From Bacillus sp. MYb209 (GTDB lineage: Bacteria; Bacillota; Bacilli; Bacillales; Bacillaceae_G): DNA of 64,000 bases. The stretch covers positions 62,001 through 126,000 of the forward strand of contig NZ_PCNZ01000009.1 of NCBI RefSeq assembly GCF_002975175.1, read 5' to 3'. The position numbers and the translations under genes were made by a program. Positions 16,946 to 25,206 of this stretch are shown here, piece by piece. A model generated the notes under the pieces. The model worked only from the letters and a program-made list of their open reading frames with translations, had not been told where the DNA came from and did no database searches. Position 1 is the first letter of the stretch. Each line of letters opens with the position of its first letter.

Positions 16946-18409
16946 ATGAATCATTATAAAGACGATAGTTATGCCTTACATACAGATTTATATCAAATCA
17001 ACATGGCTTATACATATTGGAAAGATGGTATTCATACTCGCCGTTCTGTTTTTGATCTATACTTTCGAAAGCTTCCGTTTGAAAATGGCTATGCTATTTT
17101 TGCTGGTCTTGAGAAAATTGTAGAGTACATAGAAAATTTCAGCTTTACTGAAAGTGATCTCGCTTATTTAGCAGAGCTGCAATTTGAAGAAGACTTCCTT
17201 CATTATTTACAAAACATGAAATTCACTGGCACGATTCGCAGTATGCAAGAAGGTGAAGTTGTTTTTAATAATGAGCCTTTATTACGTGTTGACGCACCAC
17301 TCGGCGAGGCACAAATAATTGAAACCGCCCTCTTAAATATTGTAAATTACCAAACATTAATTGCTACAAAAGCTGCACGTATGAAGCACGCTGCAAATAA
17401 TGATAAGCTTTTAGAGTTCGGTACAAGACGTGCTCATGAGTTTGATGCTGCCCTTTGGGGCACACGCGCTGCCTTTATTGGTGGGTTTTCATCTACAAGT
17501 AACGTTCGCGCAGGGAAACGTTTTGGCATCCCTGTAGCTGGCACACATGCCCACTCTTTCGTTCAAGCATATCGCGATGAATATGTTGCATTTAAAAAAT
17601 ATGCTGAAACACATAAAAAATGTGTATTTCTTGTCGATACATACGACACATTAAAATCTGGTGTTCCAAATGCGATTCGTGTTGCAAAAGAGTTCGGGGA
17701 TCGTATCGATTTTTATGGCATTCGTCTGGATAGTGGTGATATGGCATATTTATCAAAGGAAGCAAGAAAACAACTTGATGAAGCTGGATTTACAAACACA
17801 AAAATTATCGCTTCTAGCGATTTAGATGAATATACGATTATGCACTTGAAATCTCAAGGGGCAAAAATTGATGTATGGGGTGTTGGCACAAAGCTGATTA
17901 CATCCTTTGAGCAGCCAGCATTAGGTGCTGTCTATAAACTAGTTGCTATTGAAGATACCGACGGAAAATTAAATGATACGATTAAAATCTCATCTAACCC
18001 TGAAAAAATTACAACCCCAGGACTTAAACGAATTTATCGTATTATTAACCGTGTTAACGATCATGCAGAAGGCGATTATATTGCTTTAGAGTCTGAAGAA
18101 CCTGGTAAAGAAGAACGTCTAAAAATGTTCCATCCTGTTCATACATATATAAGTAAATTCGTAACAAACTTTGAAGCACGCGAACTGCATCAAGATATTT
18201 TCGTTAACGGTAAAAGAACGTATGAATTACCTAATATATTAGACATTCAAAAATATAACGAACACAGCCTCTCACTATTTTGGGAAGAATATATGCGAAC
18301 TTTAAATCCTGAAGAGTACCCTGTAGATTTAAGCCAAGAATGTTGGGATCATAAAATGAATTACATTCAAACTGTTCGAGAAAAGGTTGCGAAAAACACA
18401 CAAAAATAA
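16946..18409 (+). CDS. pncB: Nicotinate phosphoribosyltransferase
   Basis: The 487-residue enzyme converts nicotinate, PRPP and ATP to nicotinate mononucleotide, the first step of the Preiss-Handler NAD salvage route. Visible signatures are DLYQINMAYTYWKDG at the N-terminus, EFGTRRAHEFDAALWGTRAAFIGG (about 155-178), AGTHAHSFVQAY (about 198-209), VDTYDT and the phosphate-binding FYGIRLDSGDMAYLSKE (about 257-273). GGAGGTG precedes the ATG. It is monocistronic with its own terminator. Confidence 0.93.
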   Translation: MNHYKDDSYALHTDLYQINMAYTYWKDGIHTRRSVFDLYFRKLPFENGYAIFAGLEKIVEYIENFSFTESDLAYLAELQFEEDFLHYLQNMKFTGTIRSMQEGEVVFNNEPLLRVDAPLGEAQIIETALLNIVNYQTLIATKAARMKHAANNDKLLEFGTRRAHEFDAALWGTRAAFIGGFSSTSNVRAGKRFGIPVAGTHAHSFVQAYRDEYVAFKKYAETHKKCVFLVDTYDTLKSGVPNAIRVAKEFGDRIDFYGIRLDSGDMAYLSKEARKQLDEAGFTNTKIIASSDLDEYTIMHLKSQGAKIDVWGVGTKLITSFEQPALGAVYKLVAIEDTDGKLNDTIKISSNPEKITTPGLKRIYRIINRVNDHAEGDYIALESEEPGKEERLKMFHPVHTYISKFVTNFEARELHQDIFVNGKRTYELPNILDIQKYNEHSLSLFWEEYMRTLNPEEYPVDLSQECWDHKMNYIQTVREKVAKNTQK

Positions 18410-18440
18410 ACAGAGAAGTTTCTCCTTCTCTGTTTATTTT
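18402..18440 (+). terminator. Terminator of pncB
   Basis: AAATAAACAGAGAAG pairs with CTTCTCTGTTTATTT. Confidence 0.88.
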
Positions 18441-18487
18441 CAATATTATGTTACCAACAGTCACCCTCAATAACACGGTAAAATAAT

Positions 18488-18527
18488 AAAAATAAGCGAG
18501 GGCGTAATCGCGCCCTCGCTTATTTTT
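18488..18527 (-). terminator. Terminator of the cadC-cadA operon
   Basis: AAAAATAAGCGAGGGC and GCCCTCGCTTATTTTT form a 16-bp stem that overlaps the cadA stop codon. Confidence 0.88.
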
Positions 18528-20889
18528 ATAAATCTTTCACTCTCAGTACACGCATTGCATTTAAAACTGCAAGTAGTGTCACACCAACATCTGAGAAGAC
18601 TGCTTCCCACATTGTTGCAATACCAAAGGCGCCGAGTAATAACACTAACCCTTTTACCCCTAATGCAAATATAATATTTTGCCATACGATGCTACGTGTA
18701 CGTTTTGCAATTTTTACTGCCGTTGCAATTTTTGAAGGCTCATCAGTCATAATAACGATATCAGCAGCTTCAATTGCTGCATCTGACCCTAAGCCGCCCA
18801 TCGCAATACCAACGTCTGCTCGCGCTAATACTGGTGTATCATTAATACCATCACCGACGAATGCAATCTTTTCTTTACCGCGTTTTGCTGCATCAATTTT
18901 TTCGATTTCTTCTACTTTTTGGTGTGGTAATAATTCGGCATGAACTTCATCTAAACCTAATTCTTTACCAACAGCTTCACCAACTGATTTTGCATCACCA
19001 GTTAACATGACTGCCTTCTTAATACCTAGTTCTTTTAACTTTTGAATTGCTTGTTTTGAATCCTCTTTTACCTCATCAGAGATAACAATATAACCCGCAT
19101 ATTTACCATCTACAGCAACATGAACTAGTGTACCTACTGTATTTGGTTGCTTAAATGTAATGTTTTCTTTGCTCATTAATTTAGCATTACCTGCGAAAAT
19201 TTCTTTTCCTTGTACTTTTACAACCGTACCATGACCAGAAATTTCACTATAGTCTTCAATAACATTTTCATCGATTGATTTTCCATATGCATTTCGAATA
19301 GATTGTGCAATCGGATGATTAGAATATACTTCTGCAAATGCGGCATATTCTAATAGCTCTTCAGCTGTAATACCTTTACTAGGCTCCATCTTCGTAACTT
19401 TAAAGACACCTTTTGTTAATGTTCCTGTTTTATCAAAAACGATATATTTCACATCATTCAATGCTTCTAAATAGTTACTTCCTTTTACTAAAATACCACT
19501 TTTAGATGCCCCACCAATACCGCCAAAGAATCCAAGAGGAATCGATACAACGAGCGCACATGGACAAGAGATTACTAAGAACACTAAAGCTCTATAAATC
19601 CAATCGGAGAATGTAGCACCATCTAAAATAAGTGGTGGAATAAATGCCATTATTGATGCTGTTATAACTACAACAGGAGTATAATAACGTGCAAACTTCG
19701 TAATAAAGTTTTCTGTTGGCGCTTTTTTGCTACTTGCATTTTGTACTAAGTCTAAAATTTTCGATACAGTCGATTCACCGAACTCTTTTGTAACTTCAAC
19801 AATTAATACACCATTTTGGTTTACAAAACCACTTAATACGTCATTACCAACTTCTACTTCTCGCGGTACAGACTCACCTGTTAACGCTGAAGTATCCATC
19901 ATTGATGTTCCCTCAACTACTTTTCCGTCTAACGGTACTTTTTCACCTGGTTTTACGATAATATACTCACCAATTTGCACATCTTCTGGTGATACTTGTT
20001 TCGTTTCGTTTCCAACTTTCACATTCGCATAGTCAGGACGAATATCCATTAATGACGTAATTGATTTTCGAGAACGATTTACTGCAATACTTTGGAACAA
20101 TTCCCCTACTTGATAAAATAGCATAACTGCTACCGCTTCTGGATATTGTTGAATCGCGAAAGCTCCTAAAGTTGCAATTGCCATTAAAAAGTTTTCATCA
20201 AACACTTGGCCGCGAGTTATGTTTCTTACTGCTCTCCAAACAATATCTCCACCAATTAATAAATACGCAAGGACGAATAATGGAATTGTTATCATTTGCG
20301 GTAATCCGGCTAACGCAGCAATCCCTGTCAAAATTCCGCCGACTACTAATCGTCCTATCATCTTTTTCACATTTCCATCACCATGATCATGGCCGTGGTC
20401 GTGTCCTTTTTCCTCTTCACGAACAACTTTTACATCAGGCTCTAGCTTTTGAACAACATTTTTTATATTTTGTATAGTCGATTCAAGTTCTCGTTTGTTT
20501 GCAACTTCTACTCGTAATTTCTTTGATACGAAATCAACAGTCGCTTCTGAAACGGCCGGCATTTCCTTTACCTTATTTTCAATCTTCATTGCACAATTTG
20601 CACAGTCTAACCCTTCTAATACAAATACTTCTTTTATTGATTTTGTTTTTTGCTCTTCTTGCACTTTAATATGCGGCTCTAATTTTGTAACAAGTTGCTT
20701 CGCTTCCGTAACAACTTGATTTTCTTTATTTTGCGGTGTTTCTAAAAGCATCGTTTTTGTTGCAAAGTTTACGGAACAAGATGTTACTCCTTCTATATTC
20801 CCAACACCTTTTTCAATTTTCATTGCACAATTTGCACAATCTAAACCTTCTAGCATAAGTTTCTTTTTCACTAATGCTTCTGCCATCAT
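18526..20889 (-). CDS. cadA: Cadmium/zinc-translocating P1B-type ATPase
   Basis: The 787-residue pump has two N-terminal heavy-metal domains, each with GLDCANCAMKIE (CxxC at residues 18-21 and 96-99), a histidine-rich linker (H163-D-H-G-H-D-H), then a P1B core: metal site S-C442-P-C444, phosphorylation motif D486-K-T-G-T and an ATP-binding GDGINDTPVLARADVGIAMG. The CPC site with a C-terminal D..GVTLLAVLNAMR helix is typical of the Zn/Cd/Pb subgroup. It exports toxic divalent metals from the cytosol. It forms an operon with cadC, 17 bases upstream. Either of two adjacent ATGs (20889, 20886) may be used. Confidence 0.92.
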   Translation of the reverse strand: MMAEALVKKKLMLEGLDCANCAMKIEKGVGNIEGVTSCSVNFATKTMLLETPQNKENQVVTEAKQLVTKLEPHIKVQEEQKTKSIKEVFVLEGLDCANCAMKIENKVKEMPAVSEATVDFVSKKLRVEVANKRELESTIQNIKNVVQKLEPDVKVVREEEKGHDHGHDHGDGNVKKMIGRLVVGGILTGIAALAGLPQMITIPLFVLAYLLIGGDIVWRAVRNITRGQVFDENFLMAIATLGAFAIQQYPEAVAVMLFYQVGELFQSIAVNRSRKSITSLMDIRPDYANVKVGNETKQVSPEDVQIGEYIIVKPGEKVPLDGKVVEGTSMMDTSALTGESVPREVEVGNDVLSGFVNQNGVLIVEVTKEFGESTVSKILDLVQNASSKKAPTENFITKFARYYTPVVVITASIMAFIPPLILDGATFSDWIYRALVFLVISCPCALVVSIPLGFFGGIGGASKSGILVKGSNYLEALNDVKYIVFDKTGTLTKGVFKVTKMEPSKGITAEELLEYAAFAEVYSNHPIAQSIRNAYGKSIDENVIEDYSEISGHGTVVKVQGKEIFAGNAKLMSKENITFKQPNTVGTLVHVAVDGKYAGYIVISDEVKEDSKQAIQKLKELGIKKAVMLTGDAKSVGEAVGKELGLDEVHAELLPHQKVEEIEKIDAAKRGKEKIAFVGDGINDTPVLARADVGIAMGGLGSDAAIEAADIVIMTDEPSKIATAVKIAKRTRSIVWQNIIFALGVKGLVLLLGAFGIATMWEAVFSDVGVTLLAVLNAMRVLRVKDL

Positions 20890-20906
20890 TCTCCCTCCTC
20901 GCCTTT

Positions 20907-21284
20907 TTATTCTTCCTCGTTTACGTGTTCAAACGCTTGCTCGAAGATATGAATTACGTGTTGATCAGCTAATGAATAATAAACTACCTTTCCTTCTTTA
21001 CGGTTCTTTACAAGCTTTGCTTGCTTTAATACACGAAGCTGATGTGAGATTGAAGATTGCGTCATTCCTAATAAATAAGCTAAATCACAAACACACATTT
21101 CAGCTTCAAATAATGCATGCAATATTCTCGTACGTGTACGGTCACCTAATACTTTAAATAATTCTGCTACTTTACTTAAACTTTCATCAGTCGGAATTGT
21201 TTGTTTTACTTGATCCACGATTTCCTCGTGAATTACCGTTTGAGAACATGCTTCCTGTTGCGTTTCTACTTTATTTTCAGCCAT
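20907..21284 (-). CDS. cadC: Metal-sensing ArsR/SmtB repressor, CadC type
   Basis: The 125-residue winged-helix protein has LFKVLGDRTRTRILHALF, the metal-sensing helix EMCVCDLAYLLG with the CxC pair of CadC, the recognition helix TQSSISHQLRVLKQAKLV and a C-terminal DQHVIHIFEQAFEHV with histidines for the alternative zinc site. An N-terminal extension contains a further cysteine (EACSQTVIHEE), as in CadC. ATG at 21284 has the better spacing to GAGGTG than the preceding in-frame GTG. It represses its own operon; release by Cd, Pb or Zn would induce the pump. Confidence 0.9.
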   Translation of the reverse strand: MAENKVETQQEACSQTVIHEEIVDQVKQTIPTDESLSKVAELFKVLGDRTRTRILHALFEAEMCVCDLAYLLGMTQSSISHQLRVLKQAKLVKNRKEGKVVYYSLADQHVIHIFEQAFEHVNEEE

Positions 21285-21308
21285 CACAGCTCACCTCTTC
21301 ATTTGAAC

Positions 21309-21328
21309 ATATGAACAATCATTCATAT
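21309..21328 (-). promoter_or_regulatory. CadC operator, downstream site
   Basis: ATATGAACAATCATTCATAT, a 20-bp imperfect palindrome of the ATATGAA/TTCATAT type bound by ArsR/SmtB sensors. It lies between the -10 element and the cadC RBS. Confidence 0.7.
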
Positions 21329-21341
21329 ATCTTATACCTTT

Positions 21342-21371
21342 ATTATATGAGCGTCTATTCATATGTGTCAA
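21342..21371 (-). promoter_or_regulatory. Sigma-A promoter of cadC-cadA
   Basis: On the minus strand TTGACA (complement of 21366-21371) and TATAAT (complement of 21342-21347) are perfect consensus hexamers, 18 bases apart. Confidence 0.88.
21345..21364 (-). promoter_or_regulatory. CadC operator, core-promoter site
   Basis: ATATGAGCGTCTATTCATAT shares ATATGA/TTCATAT with the downstream operator and fills the spacer between -35 and -10, so repressor binding would exclude RNA polymerase. Confidence 0.7.
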
Positions 21372-21458
21372 TGAATTCTCATACATTTTTCCGAAAATTT
21401 CGTTCACATTTCAAAATGCACCTGTAAATATTCTCAGCATCTATCATGATCTTCATAC

Positions 21459-21494
21459 AAAAAGGATGCACGAAAGCTATCGTGCATCCTTTTC
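21459..21494 (-). terminator. Terminator of the methyltransferase gene
   Basis: AAAAGGATGCACGA and TCGTGCATCCTTTT form a 14-bp stem. Confidence 0.9.
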
Positions 21495-22046
21495 TTATTT
21501 ATTAACTTTCACTGCATCCACAATTAACGAAGCGAATCCTAACTTTCCATCTTGATTTCTATGGTCAAAGCGCTTCGAGCGATAAATAAAACCTCCTTGC
21601 TCATTCCAATCATTATACTGAAATTCTCCATTTTCATCGCAATACTCTAGCAACTTTACTTGAAAACCCGCTACTTCAAACATAGATACAATCGTTTTAT
21701 AGTTATGTACAATTTTATGACTTGCAGCCGGATGATCTAATGGACCTGGCCCTCCTACTTGCACACCTTGCTGATATTCTTCATTTGGAAAAAATGCATC
21801 TGGTACCGCACAACGAATGTAACCATCATCTTGTAAAAATTCATAGCATATTTTAGCTGCTTCTATACCTTCTTCATACGATAAATGTTCCCATACGTGT
21901 TCAGCTAAAATTACCGATAAAGAATTAGGCTGAAATTTATTAAGCCACGTTTCTCTTTTTAATAAATTTAATTCTTCTTCATTCGTATGTAACCAACCTG
22001 GGTTATTATTATATCCCTCTGCTCCAACGACAACTTTCGTCTCCAT
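21495..22046 (-). CDS. SAM-dependent methyltransferase-like protein
   Basis: The 183-residue protein lacks a clear glycine-rich SAM motif I but has SVILAEHVWEHLSYEEGIEAAKICYEFLQDDGYIRCAVPD, the motif II-III stretch of class I methyltransferases of the type 11 / predicted-SAM group. The C-terminus contains YNDWNEQGGFIYRSKRFDHRN. No substrate can be assigned. The frame continues 34 codons upstream, but that extension overlaps a terminator hairpin; ATG at 22046 follows GGGGTGG and begins a conserved-looking METKVVVGAEGYNNNPGWLHT. Confidence 0.72.
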   Translation of the reverse strand: METKVVVGAEGYNNNPGWLHTNEEELNLLKRETWLNKFQPNSLSVILAEHVWEHLSYEEGIEAAKICYEFLQDDGYIRCAVPDAFFPNEEYQQGVQVGGPGPLDHPAASHKIVHNYKTIVSMFEVAGFQVKLLEYCDENGEFQYNDWNEQGGFIYRSKRFDHRNQDGKLGFASLIVDAVKVNK

Positions 22047-22118
22047 CTTTCCACCCCTTCGTATATTCCGACATAAAAATTCGACAACATAACATTGGTC
22101 TCCTTTATTTCCCCAAAA

Positions 22119-22153
22119 GAAAAAGCCTTGCGCGCTCCCTAGATGCACAAGGC
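22119..22153 (-). terminator. Terminator of the amino-acid permease gene
   Basis: On the minus strand AAGCCTTGTGC pairs with GCGCAAGGCTT, followed by TTTCTTTT. Confidence 0.85.
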
Positions 22154-22172
22154 TTACTAACTTTATATCCCT

Positions 22173-23588
22173 TTAATTAGCTTTTTCTAAACTATCTTGC
22201 GAACTTCCATCGTCTTTTAAATGACTATGTTTTTTCGAATAAACAAAGTATACAACCACTCCGATTGCTAACCAAACACCGAAGTAAATCCATGTTGTTA
22301 ATGGTAAATTTACCATTAAGAATAGACAGCTTGCAACTGAAATAATCGGTAAGATTGGTACAAGTGGTACCATAAATCCACGTTGTAATTTCGGATGCGT
22401 TTTACGAAGAATGATGACAGTTACACCAACCATCGCAAATGTTAATAACGCTCCAATATTCGCTAAATTCGACAATTCTTTTAAATCGATAAATCCGGCA
22501 ATTAAAGCACTACCAATTCCTGTTAACCAAACTGAAAATGTTGGTGCTTCTGTCTTCTTGTTAATTTTCGCGAAAGATTTTGGCAATAAACCGTCACGGC
22601 TCATAGCGAAGAATACACGTGTCGTAGCGTAGATGTATGCGAAAATTACAGCCATAATACCAATTACAGCTCCAATAGCGATTACACCAGCCACTTTATC
22701 TTGTCCTACAACTTCTAATACGTAGGCCATCGCTTCAGGTACATCTAATTCCTTATAAGAAACCATACCTGTCATAACGAGACAAACTACAACATAAATG
22801 ATTGTACAAATGACTAACGAAGCAATAATCCCAATCGGTAGATCACGTTGCGGATTTTTTACTTCTTCAGCAGAAGTTGCTAATGCATCAAATCCTAAGA
22901 AAGCGAAGAATACTGCTGCCCCTCCGGCAAAGACTCCACTTAAGCCGTACGGTGCAAATGGTATCCAGTTTTCTGGTTTCACGTAGAATACACCAACTGC
23001 AATGAATAAAACAACAATACCAATTTTAATTAATACCATTATGTTATTCACACGCTTACTTTCTTTTGTACCTCGTGATAATAACCAAGTTATCACCAAC
23101 GTAACGATAACTGCGGGTAAGTTCACCATACCACCTTGCGATGGAATCGTTAACAATGCTTTTGGAATTTCAAGTCCCAATCCACTCACTAAATTATTGA
23201 AATAACCTGTCCATCCGCCAGCTACTGCGGCAGTCGTTACGACATATACGGATAGCAATGTCCATCCCATTAAATGTGCAACAAACTCACCAATTGTTGC
23301 ATATGAATATGTGTACACACTACCTGAAACAGGAAGTGCAGATGCAACCTCTGCATAACATAAAGCTGCAAATCCACAAACAATTGCTGCAATCATAAAT
23401 GAAAAAATAACTGCTGGACCAGCATCTCTTGCTGCTACTAATCCCGTTAATACTAGAACTCCTGTACCAATTATCGCACCAATCCCTAGCATTGTTAGGT
23501 CAAATGCCCCTAGCGTTTTCGTCAAAGTTTTACTTTTACTTTCCCCTAACAATTGCGTAACGGATTTCTTTTTGAATAGGTTGGCCAC
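22173..23588 (-). CDS. APC-superfamily amino-acid permease (CAT/YfnA type)
   Basis: The 471-residue protein has 12 or more membrane helices. The first carries LTMLGIGAIIGTGVLVLTGL, the GIG[A/S]IIGTG substrate-binding signature; later segments include FFAFLGFDALATSAEEVKNPQRDLPIGI (about 228-255) and ATTRVFFAMSRDGLLPKSF. These place it with the cationic amino-acid transporter branch (YfnA, YhdG). It probably takes up amino acids with protons. It lies 100 bases downstream of ald in the same direction, so alanine or branched-chain amino-acid uptake coupled to catabolism is plausible but unproven. Confidence 0.85.
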   Translation of the reverse strand: MANLFKKKSVTQLLGESKSKTLTKTLGAFDLTMLGIGAIIGTGVLVLTGLVAARDAGPAVIFSFMIAAIVCGFAALCYAEVASALPVSGSVYTYSYATIGEFVAHLMGWTLLSVYVVTTAAVAGGWTGYFNNLVSGLGLEIPKALLTIPSQGGMVNLPAVIVTLVITWLLSRGTKESKRVNNIMVLIKIGIVVLFIAVGVFYVKPENWIPFAPYGLSGVFAGGAAVFFAFLGFDALATSAEEVKNPQRDLPIGIIASLVICTIIYVVVCLVMTGMVSYKELDVPEAMAYVLEVVGQDKVAGVIAIGAVIGIMAVIFAYIYATTRVFFAMSRDGLLPKSFAKINKKTEAPTFSVWLTGIGSALIAGFIDLKELSNLANIGALLTFAMVGVTVIILRKTHPKLQRGFMVPLVPILPIISVASCLFLMVNLPLTTWIYFGVWLAIGVVVYFVYSKKHSHLKDDGSSQDSLEKAN

Positions 23589-23611
23589 GATGAATGCCCC
23601 CTTTTACTAAG

Positions 23612-23642
23612 AAGAGCTAAGAGGTATTATCTCTTAGCTCTT
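23612..23642 (-). promoter_or_regulatory. Intercistronic 12-bp hairpin between ald and the permease gene
   Basis: AAGAGCTAAGAG-N7-CTCTTAGCTCTT is a perfect inverted repeat, but no T-run follows on the mRNA (CTTAG). It could stabilise the upstream message or weakly terminate. Confidence 0.55.
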
Positions 23643-23689
23643 ATCATGTTGTATTATATATTGTTCGATTTTTTTGTATAATGCTGCTA

Positions 23690-24823
23690 TTAGCAAGATA
23701 CTGTTTCTGCTTCTAATAATTCTTTTGCACCTTTGTACTCTACACCGTGAGCTTCTGCAACTGCTTCGAATGTTACATAACCTTCTAATGTATTAATACC
23801 TTTTAATAATGCAGTGTTGCCTAGGCAAGCTTCTTTGTAGCCTTTGTTAGCAATTTGTACTGCATATGGTACTGTTACGTTTGTTAATGCAAGAGTTGAT
23901 GTACGTGGAACCGCACCTGGCATATTTGCAACTGCATAATGCACAACGCCGTGTTTTTCATAAGTTGGGTTATCATGAGTTGTAATACGGTCAGTTGTTT
24001 CGAAAATACCACCTTGGTCAATCGCGATATCTACAACAACAGAACCTTGTTCCATTGATTTAATCATTTCTTCTGTTACAAGTTTTGGCGCTTTTGCACC
24101 TGGGATTAATACTGCACCGATTACAAGATCAGATTCTCTTACAGCTTCTGCAATGTTGTATGGATTAGACATTAATGTTTTTACTTGGTTACCAAAAATG
24201 TCATCTAATTGACGAAGACGTTCTGCACTTAAGTCGATGATTGTTACATCCGCACCTAGTCCAACTGCAATTTTAGCAGCATTTGTACCAGCTTGTCCAC
24301 CACCGATAATTGTTACTTTACCACGTTTAACTCCTGGAACACCTGCAAGTAAGATACCTTTACCGCCTTTGTTTTTCTCAAGGAATTGCGCACCGATTTG
24401 TGCAGCCATACGACCAGCTACTTCACTCATAGGTGCAAGTAATGGTAATGAACGGTTTTCTAATTGTACTGTTTCATATGCGATAGCAACAACTTTCTTT
24501 TCAATTAACGCTTTTGTTAATTCTGGCTCTGGAGCTAAGTGTAAGTATGTGAATAAGATTAAACCTTCACTGAAGTGTTTGTATTCGCTTTCAACTGGTT
24601 CCTTAACTTTCATAACCATTTCCATGTTCCAAGCTTCTTCAGCTGTATCAACAATTTTTGCTCCCGCTTCAACATACTGAGCATCTGTGAAACCAGATCC
24701 TACACCTGCATCCTTTTGAATGAATACTTCGTGATTGTTACGAACTAAATGTACAACACCTGCTGGTGTCATTGCCACACGGTTTTCGTTGTTTTTAATT
24801 TCTGCTGGTACCCCAATACGCAT
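23690..24823 (-). CDS. ald: Alanine dehydrogenase
   Basis: The 377-residue enzyme oxidatively deaminates L-alanine to pyruvate and ammonia with NAD. It starts [22 protein letters not shown], with the conserved substrate arginine and the [10 protein letters not shown] loop; the catalytic region is [12 protein letters not shown]...[14 protein letters not shown] (H96-type histidine), and [29 protein letters not shown] (about 169-197) is the NAD-binding Rossmann motif. It is required for normal sporulation in B. subtilis. A perfect cre lies 100 bases upstream. GGGGGC precedes the ATG. Confidence 0.95.
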   Translation of the reverse strand: MRIGVPAEIKNNENRVAMTPAGVVHLVRNNHEVFIQKDAGVGSGFTDAQYVEAGAKIVDTAEEAWNMEMVMKVKEPVESEYKHFSEGLILFTYLHLAPEPELTKALIEKKVVAIAYETVQLENRSLPLLAPMSEVAGRMAAQIGAQFLEKNKGGKGILLAGVPGVKRGKVTIIGGGQAGTNAAKIAVGLGADVTIIDLSAERLRQLDDIFGNQVKTLMSNPYNIAEAVRESDLVIGAVLIPGAKAPKLVTEEMIKSMEQGSVVVDIAIDQGGIFETTDRITTHDNPTYEKHGVVHYAVANMPGAVPRTSTLALTNVTVPYAVQIANKGYKEACLGNTALLKGINTLEGYVTFEAVAEAHGVEYKGAKELLEAETVSC

Positions 24824-25172
24824 AATGAAATGCCCCCTTATAATTAACAGAAAAAAGGAATTCTTTTTTCTTTTTTTAATAATTAATAACTTATGTCCTT
24901 ATTCTAGCATAACTTAAAAATTATGAAAACGCTAACATACTATTTTTTTAAAGTTTATATATTTAGAATAGTGTAAATATACTAAACATTGATTTTATTG
25001 GGTTCTTCGTACCATTTCATCATCTATCACTCTATTTCTATTATATCCATTCAAAATGCATAGTAATTATTTATTATTTGACAATAATGTAACAATGTAA
25101 AAAAACTAAGCAATGACGTATACATATACACTTATTACTTTGTACAATACTTTGGAAATATACTCTTTTCAT
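24824..25172. other. AT-rich intergenic region upstream of ald
   Basis: Besides the cre site at 24923-24938 and the presumed ald promoter, I see no gene, hairpin or repeat of note in this stretch. Confidence 0.5.
24923..24938 (-). promoter_or_regulatory. CcpA cre site upstream of ald
   Basis: ATGAAAACGCTAACAT fits WTGNAANCGNWNNCAW at all positions. Confidence 0.82.
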
Positions 25173-25206
25173 AAAAAAACAGCTACTAGCATTTAGCCAG
25201 CAGCTG
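25173..25206 (-). terminator. Terminator overlapping the GDPD stop codon
   Basis: On the mRNA CAGCTGCTGGC pairs with GCTAGTAGCTG (two G-U pairs), followed by seven T's. Confidence 0.85.

Noticed and set aside
21495-22148. Extended 217-residue methyltransferase
   Set aside because: The first 34 codons run through the terminator hairpin of the neighbouring permease gene; ATG at 22046 with GGGGTGG is better.
23612-23642. Intrinsic terminator after ald
   Set aside because: The 12-bp stem is perfect but no T-run follows in the direction of transcription, so I list it only as a hairpin.
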